Positions 1 through 5,460 of a stretch of 8,464 nt of DNA are shown piece after piece. The stretch is taken from positions 1 through 8,464 of the forward strand of contig CAJLGN010000040.1 of the NCBI GenBank assembly GCA_905206195.1, read 5' to 3'. The notes under the pieces were generated by a model. It saw nothing but the letters and a program-made list of their open reading frames with translations, ran no database searches and had not been told where the DNA came from. The first letter of the stretch is position 1. Each line of letters begins with the position of its first letter. This stretch comes from an uncultured Roseburia sp. Its GTDB lineage: Bacteria > Bacillota > Clostridia > Lachnospirales > Lachnospiraceae. A program made the translations under genes and the position numbers.

Positions 1-183
1 CCTGTATTCGTGGTCCACAGACTCACCGGGGACGGTCCGCGCAGTCTTTTGCTCGGCCCTCTTTGGAGCACCGACAAAAAACGAGTCTTAAATACTATCC
101 AGAAACGTCTGCGCGAGCGCGATCTGTGGCAGGGAAAGTACTTTCTTCACAGAACCGGCATCACACCAGACACAGTCCTATAG
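1..183 (+). CDS. Radical SAM protein, YhcC/YtqA-like (TIGR01212 type), C-terminal end only
   Basis: Frame 1 is open from the first base to a TAG stop at 181-183, giving the last 60 residues of a protein whose start lies outside the window. The visible stretch contains VHRLTGDGP, then APLWS-like text (GPLWSTDKKRVLNTIQKRL) and a WQGKYF segment. As I recall the family, this is the usual C-terminus of the YhcC/YtqA radical SAM proteins, where a short 'HRLTGDG..., APLWS, K..VLN' block closes the protein. The radical SAM CxxxCxxC cluster would be in the missing N-terminal part, so the enzymatic class cannot be confirmed here. The physiological role of the family is poorly defined; a link to RNA modification is only suspected. 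The next gene starts 23 bases downstream on the same strand, so the two are probably co-transcribed. Confidence 0.68.
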   Translation, partial: PVFVVHRLTGDGPRSLLLGPLWSTDKKRVLNTIQKRLRERDLWQGKYFLHRTGITPDTVL

Positions 184-206
184 CATGATGAAAAGGAGAA
201 TATTCC

Positions 207-722
207 ATGGCGGAACCATTTACGATATATAAACTCACGATTTTAAACATGCTCGACAAGGTGGATTTTCCACTGACCAACACGCAGATCTCCAACTTTT
301 TCTTAGAGCAGGAATACACCGACTATTTCCGGGTACAGCAGGTCTTAAACGATCTCTCTGTCGCCGATCTCGTCCGCTTTGAATCCACCCACAGTAACAC
401 GCAGTATTACATCACTGCCGCCGGAAAGTAGACACTCGGATTTTTCCGCGATAAAATCACGGACGCCATCGAGCACGACACAATCTCCTACTTTGAGAAA
501 AATAAAATGGAACTTAGAACGACCAACTCCATCCTTGCGGACTATTACAAAACGCCGAATCAGGACTACGCTGTCCGCTGCCAGTACAGAGAGCGAGGCC
601 TCAATCTTATAGACCTGACCCTCACCGTCAAGCGGAGAGAGCAGGCGGAGGCGATCTGTGACAATTGGAAAAAACAAAATGCTGATGTCTATGCATACCT
701 GATGGACATTCTAATGCAATAA
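207..722 (+). pseudogene. DUF4364 winged-helix protein interrupted by an in-frame TAG
   Basis: The reading frame starts at ATG 207, eight bases after an AAGGAG ribosome binding site at 193-198. It runs 74 codons to TAG at 429-431, then continues in the same frame, with no other stop, to TAA at 720-722. Counting the TAG codon, the length is 171 residues, the usual size of DUF4364 proteins. The first part (MAEPFTIYKL, LTNTQISNFFL, QQVLNDL, then YYITAAGK) has the pattern of a winged helix-turn-helix DNA-binding domain. The part after the stop (TLGFF, ELRTTNSILADYY, YAVRC, LIDLTLTV, AICDNW, YAYLMDIL) matches my memory of the family's C-terminal half. The stop falls where relatives usually carry Glu or Gln, one base change from GAG or CAG. 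The break is therefore a single nonsense change, not a frameshift. The 74-residue product would keep the DNA-binding half. An internal ATG at 507 has no clear ribosome binding site. A base-call error is the main alternative. Confidence 0.85.
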
Positions 723-758
723 TTGGGGAGTATAGTTCAAAGAAAGGATTTTTAGATT

Positions 759-1427
759 ATGGCAAAATATGCTTTCAAACCAGGCAATATGCTCTACCCT
801 CTGCCTGCCGTCATGGTGAGCTGTCAGTACCCCGGCAACGATGACCCGGATTGTAAGAATTCGGATTTGCAGGGAAAGCCAAATATCATCACTGTCGCGT
901 GGGCCGGAACTGTCTGCACAAATCCGCCCATGCTCTCTGTCTCAGTGCGACCGGAGCGCTATTCCTACCACATGATCGAGAAGTCCGGGGAATTTGTCGT
1001 GAATCTTACGACCGAGGCTCTGGTGCGCGCCACAGATTACTGTGGTGTTCGCTCCGGCCGTGAGGTTGACAAATTTAAAGCGATGCACCTCACGCCGCTG
1101 GCCTCCCGCGAGGTCTCCGTTCCCGGTATCGCAGAAAGCCCGGTTCATATCGAGTGCAAAGTGCGCCAGATCACACCGCTTGGCAGCCACAGCATGATCC
1201 TCGCGGACGTCGCCGCTGTGACTGTCGACGATGATTACATCGATGAAAAGGGAAAATTCCACCTAAATGCGAGCGGACTTGTCACCTACTCCCACGGAGA
1301 GTATTTCCTGCTCGGCAAAAAACTTGGAACCTTTGGGTACAGTGTCGCCAAGCGACAAGCACCCCATCCCCGTAAGCATTCTTCCGTCAAAAATAAGAGA
1401 ACGCGAACGTCAAAAAAAGGGAAATGA
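759..1427 (+). CDS. Flavin reductase-like FMN-binding protein
   Basis: A 222-residue protein of the flavin reductase-like, FMN-binding split-barrel family (PF01613 type). Members bind FMN and reduce flavins or act as small flavoproteins in the cytoplasm; the substrate of this clade is generally unknown. The family signature is clear: a start of the GNMLYPLPAVMVSC type, PNIITVAWAGTVCTNPPMLS at about residues 41-60, SVRPERYSYHMI at 62-73, GEFVVNL at 77-83, DYCGVRSGREVDKF at 93-106, and a closing GKKLGTFGYSV near 186-196. ATG 759 lies ten bases after an AAAGGA at 743-748, and 36 bases separate it from the end of the DUF4364 frame. The last 25 or so residues are a strongly basic tail (11 Lys/Arg after residue 197) beyond the usual end of the fold. 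Short basic tails are common in this clade, but this one is long, and its coding DNA forms half of an inverted repeat. No signal peptide is visible. Confidence 0.88.
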   Translation: MAKYAFKPGNMLYPLPAVMVSCQYPGNDDPDCKNSDLQGKPNIITVAWAGTVCTNPPMLSVSVRPERYSYHMIEKSGEFVVNLTTEALVRATDYCGVRSGREVDKFKAMHLTPLASREVSVPGIAESPVHIECKVRQITPLGSHSMILADVAAVTVDDDYIDEKGKFHLNASGLVTYSHGEYFLLGKKLGTFGYSVAKRQAPHPRKHSSVKNKRTRTSKKGK

Positions 1428-1446
1428 TCAACTTCTTTTGACGTTC
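1405..1446. repeat. 15-bp inverted repeat straddling the flavin reductase stop codon
   Basis: The left arm at 1405-1419 and the right arm at 1432-1446 match at 14 of 15 positions. They enclose a 12-base loop that contains the TGA stop at 1425-1427. On the + strand no T-run follows, so it is not a standard terminator there. On the - strand the distal arm is T-rich and is followed by a T-rich stretch, so it could help stop transcription coming from the opposite genes. The core CGTCAAAA also occurs as a direct copy at 1385-1392. Confidence 0.6.
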
Positions 1447-1450
1447 CCGC

Positions 1451-1473
1451 AGTGGGGGATGTTATCCCCCATT
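1451..1473. terminator. GC-rich hairpin between convergent units, no U-tract
   Basis: An 8-bp perfect stem, TGGGGGAT (1453-1460) against ATCCCCCA (1464-1471), closes on a three-base loop. It extends by one G-T and one A-T pair to 1451-1473. It sits between the convergent flavin reductase gene and the small membrane protein gene and would form in RNA from either strand. Neither side has the run of T residues expected of an intrinsic terminator. It may work as a bidirectional end point, a processed 3' end or an RNA-stabilising hairpin. The hairpin is seen directly; its role is inferred. Confidence 0.4.
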
Positions 1474-1531
1474 CTCAAACAGGCTCTCTCCGTGTTCTGT
1501 ACAGCAGCCTCCCCCTCATTCGTAAAGTCTT

Positions 1532-1843
1532 TTAATTTCCGAATATTCCAGACATCCAGGCGTCAAAATCCCGAACTCTCTCCGTCACTTTATCCACAGA
1601 CGACGAAAATTCATCGACACTCTCCAGCATCTTTTGTGTGCCAGAAATTGCCTCCTCAATCCCCGACACATCGATCTCCTGCAACTTATCCACCGCATCA
1701 TTCACCGCCCCGGATATCTGCTTGATCTGGTTTGCAAACATCGCGCCCGCCGCCAGCAGCATCACAATAATGACTGCCAAAAGTGCGCTGATGAGCTTCT
1801 GAAAGAAAAGCTGTTTTTTCGCTATCTCCAATAATTCGTCCAT
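1532..1843 (-). CDS. Small single-pass membrane protein with coiled coil, unknown function
   Basis: A 103-residue protein I cannot name. The N-terminal 16 residues (MDELLEIAKKQLFFQK) are amphipathic and cytoplasmic-like. Residues about 17-36 (LISALLAVIIVMLLAAGAMF) form one transmembrane helix. The rest, about 40-95, is hydrophilic with regular hydrophobic spacing (AVNDAVDKLQEIDV, AISGTQKMLESVDEF, VDKVTERV), as in a coiled coil. The end is aromatic (FDAWMSGIFGN). The layout resembles DUF948-like or chemoreceptor-stalk-like membrane proteins, but the similarity is only in pattern. ATG 1843 follows an AGGAG placed 12 bases upstream. The gene begins 26 bases after the M3 peptidase stop on the same strand, so it is probably the second gene of that operon. 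The stop is TAA, read from 1534 to 1532. Confidence 0.75.
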   Translation of the reverse strand: MDELLEIAKKQLFFQKLISALLAVIIVMLLAAGAMFANQIKQISGAVNDAVDKLQEIDVSGIEEAISGTQKMLESVDEFSSSVDKVTERVRDFDAWMSGIFGN

Positions 1844-1869
1844 CTCTCAATTTCACTCCTCTTTCCTGT

Positions 1870-3603
1870 CTACTCCATATACGGGCTTTCCAAGAGCTCC
1901 TGTTCTGCAACCTCCATTGCGCGCGATACGCTCCCCCTCTCAAACGGACTCTTTAAGTTCGCGTACTTTAATGTCTCAAGATAGCTCATGCTTCCGCCGC
2001 ATTTGCAGAGATTCAGATAATCCTCCCATGCCGCCGCATGATCTTCATAATTCTTTTTCTTAAATTCCATCGCGCCGATTGTAGTCAGTGTGTAATTGAT
2101 ATAATAGAACGGATAGAGATAAATATGCAGCTTGTGATACCAGTATCCGCCGCGGTCGAAGAAGTCATCCGCATCGTACTTTCGCCATGGCATATATTTC
2201 TCCTCCAGCTTCTTCCACTCCAACGTGCGCTCCCTCGGCGTCAGACTCGGGTTCGCGTAACAGATGTGCTGGAACTCATCCACCGCCACGCCAAACGGCA
2301 CAAAAGTGATTGCCTCCTGCAGATGTGCGAAGCGGAACTTATCCGCCTGCTCCCCGAAAAATGATTCCGCGTACGGGTAGGCAAACTGCTCCATCGACAT
2401 GGAGTGAATCTCCGCGATGTCTGTGGACTCCATGTAATATTCCGAGATCGGCTGGCTGCGCATCGCCATATATCCCGCAAATGCATGGCCCAGCTCATGC
2501 GTCAGCACCTGTATGTCAAATATGGTCCGGTTAAAACAGGAAAATACAAACGGAGCCTGATAGCGCGGCAATATCGTCATATATCCGGTCGATGCCTTCC
2601 CCGGCTTATTCTTTAAATCCATCAGTTCATGTTCGATCATAAAATCGACGAATTGCCCGGTCTCCGCGCTGATGTCGTGGTACATCCTTCTGGCCTGCTC
2701 CACCATGAAATCGTCATCGCCCGCCGGGACGGCATTCCCGTCCGGAAACATACGTTTCTCGTCATAGAACATCAGCGCGTCCACACCAAGGCGCTTTGCC
2801 TGTGCAGCATACAACTTCTCACAGAGTGGTACAATGACCTGGCACACCTGCTGTCGGAATGACTCGATCTCCTCCTGGCCGTAGTCCGTGCGCCCCTGCT
2901 GTAGGTAGCCCACCGGGATAAAGTTCTCGTAGCCGAGATTCTTTCCCATTTGGTTGCGAATCTGAATGAGTTCATCCCAGATCTCCTCCAGCCGCTGCTC
3001 GTTGCTATGATAAAAATCGGCGTACGCTCGCACCGCCGCCTGGCGCACGCTCCTGTCCTCGTGCTCAAAATATTTCTGGACCCCGTAGAGATTCAGCTTC
3101 TTTCCATCGAACGGGATCTCCGCCGTCGCCATGATCTTTTGGTACTCGTCGGTCAGCTTCGCCTCCTGCTGCATCAGCGGGATATTCGCCTCACAGAATG
3201 TCTTTTTTTCCAGCTCCTTCTGCACGAAATACTGTTTCCCGTATTCTCTCTCAATTTCTGAACGAAACGGACTCTGCACGATTGCCTCATTCAGCGCCAA
3301 AAGCTTTGGCGTGACAATTGGCACCATCTCGTTGATATACTCCGCTTCCTTCTCGTAATATGCATCCCGTGTATCAAGCGTATGGCGGATTTGCGCGATT
3401 GTACATTGCGTCTGAAGATCATCTGACGCTCTCTGAATCTCTGCCATCAGCTCCTTTAGCTCCGCGTAAGAGCCCGCACGTTTCACCTGCTCTTCCATCT
3501 GCTCCGCAAAGCTTCCGACCGCGTCAAAATCCGGTCTCTCGTACGGTAAGTCTCTAAATTTAAAGTCGTTCACCGCTTTGGTTCCTCCTGCTTGTGCATT
3601 CAT
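1870..3603 (-). CDS. M3 family oligoendopeptidase (PepF-related zinc metallopeptidase)
   Basis: A 577-residue zinc metallopeptidase of family M3 that cleaves short peptides, most likely in the cytoplasm, since no signal peptide or membrane segment is visible. The zinc site is intact: HELGH at residues 369-373 gives two His ligands and the catalytic Glu370, and EIHS at 398-401 gives the third ligand, Glu398, 25 residues later. Downstream SMSMEQFAYP and the Tyr/His-rich stretch near 485-500 (GGYWYHKLHIYLYPFYYINY) fit the substrate-binding end of the fold. Length and start text (DFKFRDLPYERPD) suit the PepF-like subgroup TIGR02289. ATG 3603 has GGGAGG at 3612-3617. A second start, GTG 3573, has AGGAGG at 3584-3589, ten bases away. 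The GTG fits the family N-terminus better and is favoured by the promoter position; it would give 567 residues. The stop is TAG at 1872-1870. The small membrane protein gene follows after 26 bases. Confidence 0.93.
   Translation of the reverse strand: MNAQAGGTKAVNDFKFRDLPYERPDFDAVGSFAEQMEEQVKRAGSYAELKELMAEIQRASDDLQTQCTIAQIRHTLDTRDAYYEKEAEYINEMVPIVTPKLLALNEAIVQSPFRSEIEREYGKQYFVQKELEKKTFCEANIPLMQQEAKLTDEYQKIMATAEIPFDGKKLNLYGVQKYFEHEDRSVRQAAVRAYADFYHSNEQRLEEIWDELIQIRNQMGKNLGYENFIPVGYLQQGRTDYGQEEIESFRQQVCQVIVPLCEKLYAAQAKRLGVDALMFYDEKRMFPDGNAVPAGDDDFMVEQARRMYHDISAETGQFVDFMIEHELMDLKNKPGKASTGYMTILPRYQAPFVFSCFNRTIFDIQVLTHELGHAFAGYMAMRSQPISEYYMESTDIAEIHSMSMEQFAYPYAESFFGEQADKFRFAHLQEAITFVPFGVAVDEFQHICYANPSLTPRERTLEWKKLEEKYMPWRKYDADDFFDRGGYWYHKLHIYLYPFYYINYTLTTIGAMEFKKKNYEDHAAAWEDYLNLCKCGGSMSYLETLKYANLKSPFERGSVSRAMEVAEQELLESPYME
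3573..3589 (-). promoter_or_regulatory. Second ribosome binding site and GTG start inside the M3 peptidase frame
   Basis: A perfect AGGAGG (3584-3589) lies ten bases before an in-frame GTG (3573-3571), which would begin MNDFKFRDLPYERPD. Most relatives, as I recall them, begin with this kind of text and without the preceding MNAQAGGTKA. Initiation here is likely for transcripts starting at the promoter at 3618-3646, because those transcripts would lack the upstream GGGAGG. Confidence 0.6.
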
Positions 3604-3617
3604 TTTATGTTCCTCCC

Positions 3618-3646
3618 ATTTTACCTTCTCACACGTGTCTTGTCAA
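3618..3646 (-). promoter_or_regulatory. Sigma-A-type promoter of the M3 peptidase operon
   Basis: On the - strand, TTGACA (3646-3641, perfect -35) is followed by a 17-base spacer and TAAAAT (3623-3618, five of six to the -10 consensus). Transcription would start near 3611. The -10 box directly abuts the GGGAGG ribosome binding site (3617-3612), so the transcript would begin at or beyond that site. The promoter lies in the 91-base gap after the PepSY gene, giving the peptidase its own transcription start. Confidence 0.75.
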
Positions 3647-3694
3647 ACATCTCAAACACAAAAGATCGGCAAGAAACACTTGTCCCCTTTGCCC

Positions 3695-3997
3695 TTAATA
3701 TCTCCAGGTATCCCCGATCCCGCTCTCCATCTCTTCGACATGCCCGAAGCCATTCAGTTCGATACTGCACCATTGTTCCCCATTTTGTATTGTAAAACTG
3801 TATTCGTTCCACAGCCCCTCGCTGCTGATTTCGCGCTCTACAATCTGTCCACCACCCGCCAGTTCCAGCGCGATCTGCTCCGCCTTCGCGACGTCGATTC
3901 TCAGGCACATAACTGCCACAAATCCCACAATTACCAGCAGCAGGGCAATCCCTGCGCCAATTCCGATTCTCTTTTTTAATTGGTTTTCCATAGTCAT
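3695..3997 (-). CDS. Small membrane-anchored PepSY-domain protein
   Basis: A 100-residue protein when read from ATG 3997. A short charged N-terminus (MTMENQLKKR) is followed by one hydrophobic segment at about 11-32 (IGIGAGIALLLVIVGFVAVM), which is an anchor or uncleaved signal. The rest lies outside the membrane. Residues about 35-95 have the PepSY pattern: IDVAKAEQIALELAGGGQIV, then REISSEGLWNEYSFTIQNGEQWCSIELNGFGHVEEME, meaning a helix followed by a strand pair with an acidic end. PepSY domains are often linked to inhibition or control of extracellular proteases, but a single-domain protein like this has no defined role. The frame is open upstream to 4063, but AGGAG at 4003-4007 lies five bases before ATG 3997 and eleven before ATG 3991, so one of these is the start. 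The M3 peptidase begins 91 bases further on, behind its own promoter. Confidence 0.72.
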   Translation of the reverse strand: MTMENQLKKRIGIGAGIALLLVIVGFVAVMCLRIDVAKAEQIALELAGGGQIVEREISSEGLWNEYSFTIQNGEQWCSIELNGFGHVEEMESGIGDTWRY

Positions 3998-4024
3998 GAA
4001 TTCTCCTTTTTTTAATGTAGCCCC

Positions 4025-4052
4025 ATCATAAAACAGGGACATTAAATTAAAA
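4025..4052 (-). promoter_or_regulatory. Possible promoter for the PepSY gene
   Basis: TATGAT (4030-4025) matches the -10 consensus at five of six positions and sits about 28 bases before the start codon. The best -35 candidate at a 16-base spacing, TTTTAA (4052-4047), is weak, but the upstream stretch is AT-rich like an UP element. The strong terminator further upstream makes an independent promoter necessary somewhere in this gap. Confidence 0.4.
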
Positions 4053-4066
4053 TTAAAACACAAATA

Positions 4067-4210
4067 CTATTTCACCGCATTGACAGTCTTCATCGCACCC
4101 TCTCCCATGCCGTGCAATCGATACATCCGCGTGTGGATCCCCGTGCGGATACTTTGCACCGCCGCTCTTAAAACAACGAAAATCCGCAGATATAGTTCCC
4201 ACCGACCCAT
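4067..4210 (-). other. Possible 47-residue reading frame in the C39-PepSY gap
   Basis: On the - strand an ATG at 4210 opens a frame of 47 codons to a TAG at 4069-4067. A GAGGAG lies 12 bases upstream of the ATG, a long spacing. The C-terminal text (MYRLHGMGEGAMKTVNAVK) looks protein-like, but I cannot assign it to a family. The frame runs through the C39 gene terminator and the hairpin at 4112-4159, which argues against a normal gene. It may be the remnant of a gene, or a by-product of a conserved intergenic element. An internal ATG with a GAGAGG-like site would give only eight residues. I consider it unproven. Confidence 0.25.
4112..4159 (-). other. Structured intergenic element between the C39 and PepSY genes
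   Basis: Two nested stems are visible: GTGCAA (4112-4117) with TTGCAC (4154-4159), and inside them ATCCGC (4125-4130) with GCGGAT (4145-4150), which two G-T pairs can extend. The core loop is about 14 bases. No T-run follows, so this is not a standard terminator. The ATCCGC/GCGGAT word is shared with the neighbouring terminator. It could be part of a small RNA, an attenuator or a dispersed intergenic repeat; none of these is shown. Confidence 0.35.
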
Positions 4211-4222
4211 ATCTGCGGATTT
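4170..4222 (-). terminator. Rho-independent terminator of the C39 peptidase gene
   Basis: A perfect 14-bp stem (4209-4222 with 4180-4193) and a 15-base loop lie directly after the TAG stop of the C39 gene. In the - strand direction the stem runs into TTTTCGTTGTTTT, a slightly interrupted T-tract. The distance of about 10 bases between stop and stem is typical. Confidence 0.8.
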
Positions 4223-4232
4223 CTCCTCACAC

Positions 4233-5336
4233 CTATTCCTTGCCGAGCGACCACATCTGCTTTATCTGCCAGCCAAGCTCCGCAAACGTCCAGCTTCTTC
4301 TGCTGCGCGCCACGCAGTTTGGATCGTTGACCAAAAAACCGTCCGCATCGTAGCCGTAGATGACGATAAAATGTCCAGCCGCTGTGAAATCTCCCGGACG
4401 CATGGTACTGATCAGAATATTTCCCGCATCCAGCGTCTGCCGCATGGCCTCCTCCTTGAGACTGAGCTCGTCCACCAAAACACCGTACTTCGGCGGCACA
4501 TCCTCAATCAAGGCCCACTTCGTCCCTGTCCCAGACATATAATAGTCGTTTTCCATCGCGTACTCCGCAATCTTATCCGGCAGGAATGCCGCATCCCCGT
4601 TCAAGTAATAGAGCGCCATCGACAGTGCCGCCGTCGCGCACCCGGCAAGACCAATATTACTGCCATCCCCGTACGGATGATAACCCCACCTGGGATCCCA
4701 CTGTAAAAAAAGAGGATATTTCTGATTCTTTTCCAACTCAGTCAACCCACCGGTACTCGTCCGATCCGCCTTTGGATATCCCGCCACAAAATCTGCCATC
4801 TCCGGGTTGTTTGCGAGCGCCTCAAGCATGTCCTCCGGGTAGGCGCTCAAGTCGTCGTAGATCTCTTTGATGAGCGGGTACTCCGCGGACAGTAATCCAA
4901 GCTTCTGACGCACCTCATGTGCCCCCCTCTTTGCGGGAGCTTCCACTTCATCCAGCGCACAGTACGATGCGTAATCTTCCACTAGTTGTCCATTGCTGCA
5001 CGCCACAAGCTGCCCTGCATTCTGCTCCTCGCCCGCCGGCTGCACGAACGCCTTCCCTGCCAAACTCCGGGAACTTTGCGCACTGGTTTTCTCCGCGCGC
5101 AAAAGGCTCTGCCTGATGCCAAATGCGAGCAGCCCTATGGCAACAAAAAACAATCCTTGCAATATGTAAAACAGTAGTTTCCTTCTTCTCGCCTGTATTC
5201 TGCGCAACTTTTTCCTTTGCCGCTTCGCAGCATGCCGATCCTCGACATCCCCGGCGTGGCTCCCTCTCACCTGCCCCCGTCCCCGACAGCCATTGCCCTC
5301 CCAGATCATGTCTCCCAACGGTTGATCGCTCATCAT
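4233..5336 (-). CDS. Membrane-anchored C39-like cysteine peptidase
   Basis: A 367-residue protein when read from ATG 5336. Residues 1-53 are cytoplasmic and end in a very basic stretch (KRQRKKLRRIQARRRK). Residues about 54-74 (LLFYILQGLFFVAIGLLAFGI) form one transmembrane helix that would place the rest outside. A linker of about 130 residues leads to a C39_2-type papain-fold domain from about 207 to the end. QWDPRWG carries the oxyanion Gln212, LAGCATAALSMAL the catalytic Cys233, GHFIVIYGYD the His322, and VNDPN the Asp338, so the catalytic set looks complete. The substrate is unknown; relatives are often annotated as putative peptidoglycan or peptide hydrolases. No ABC transporter domain is fused, unlike bacteriocin-exporting C39 proteins. 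The frame reaches a GTG at 5348, but the G-rich ribosome binding site just before ATG 5336/5333 favours one of these. The stop is TAG. A promoter lies upstream and a terminator downstream, so it is probably a single-gene unit. Confidence 0.85.
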   Translation of the reverse strand: MMSDQPLGDMIWEGNGCRGRGQVRGSHAGDVEDRHAAKRQRKKLRRIQARRRKLLFYILQGLFFVAIGLLAFGIRQSLLRAEKTSAQSSRSLAGKAFVQPAGEEQNAGQLVACSNGQLVEDYASYCALDEVEAPAKRGAHEVRQKLGLLSAEYPLIKEIYDDLSAYPEDMLEALANNPEMADFVAGYPKADRTSTGGLTELEKNQKYPLFLQWDPRWGYHPYGDGSNIGLAGCATAALSMALYYLNGDAAFLPDKIAEYAMENDYYMSGTGTKWALIEDVPPKYGVLVDELSLKEEAMRQTLDAGNILISTMRPGDFTAAGHFIVIYGYDADGFLVNDPNCVARSRRSWTFAELGWQIKQMWSLGKE

Positions 5337-5381
5337 TCTTCCCCCCACTCTCGTTTTCCAATTCTACTCGAATCTTCCCTT

Positions 5382-5387
5382 ATTATA
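5382..5387 (-). promoter_or_regulatory. -10 box of the C39 peptidase gene
   Basis: A perfect TATAAT on the - strand lies about 45 bases before the start codon, in the 124-base gap after the CPBP gene. No good -35 is found at 16-18 bases; the upstream sequence is AT-rich (ACTTTTT-like). The -10 is seen directly, and its use as a promoter is inferred. Confidence 0.5.
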
Positions 5388-5460
5388 GACGAATATACGG
5401 CTAAAAAGTTTTACGGTGGACTTAACAATTTCCACGATTTTTCTTAAATTTTTATGAAGA

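Noticed and set aside
429..431. Genome-wide reassignment of TAG or pyrrolysine insertion
   Set aside because: Three other genes in the window end in TAG, and reading through the M3 peptidase TAG would run into the next gene's ribosome binding site; no downstream insertion structure is apparent.
507..722. Separate 71-residue gene starting at ATG 507
   Set aside because: It is in the same frame as the DUF4364 gene and encodes its C-terminal half; no ribosome binding site of its own is visible.
1267..1725. 152-residue + strand frame crossing the convergent gap
   Set aside because: It overlaps the end of the flavin reductase and the small membrane protein, has a Pro/Ser-rich shadow composition, and lacks a ribosome binding site.
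4080..4085. TTGACA on the + strand as a promoter -35
   Set aside because: No -10 box lies 16-18 bases downstream and no + strand gene follows.
4080..4706. 208-residue + strand frame opposite the C39 peptidase
   Set aside because: Its Arg/His-rich text is the antisense shadow of the C39 gene and it starts inside intergenic structure.
4233..5336. Bacteriocin exporter with C39 processing domain
   Set aside because: There is one membrane helix and no ATP-binding cassette, and no double-glycine leader peptide gene is nearby.
4948..5361. 137-residue - strand frame starting MENESGGKNDERS
   Set aside because: It overlaps the C39 gene in another frame, has no domain pattern, and is rich in Arg, Cys and Gly as out-of-frame translations are.
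5401..5435. Terminator for the CPBP gene
   Set aside because: Only a 5-bp stem (5416-5420 with 5431-5435) with the T-run about nine bases away; too weak to call.
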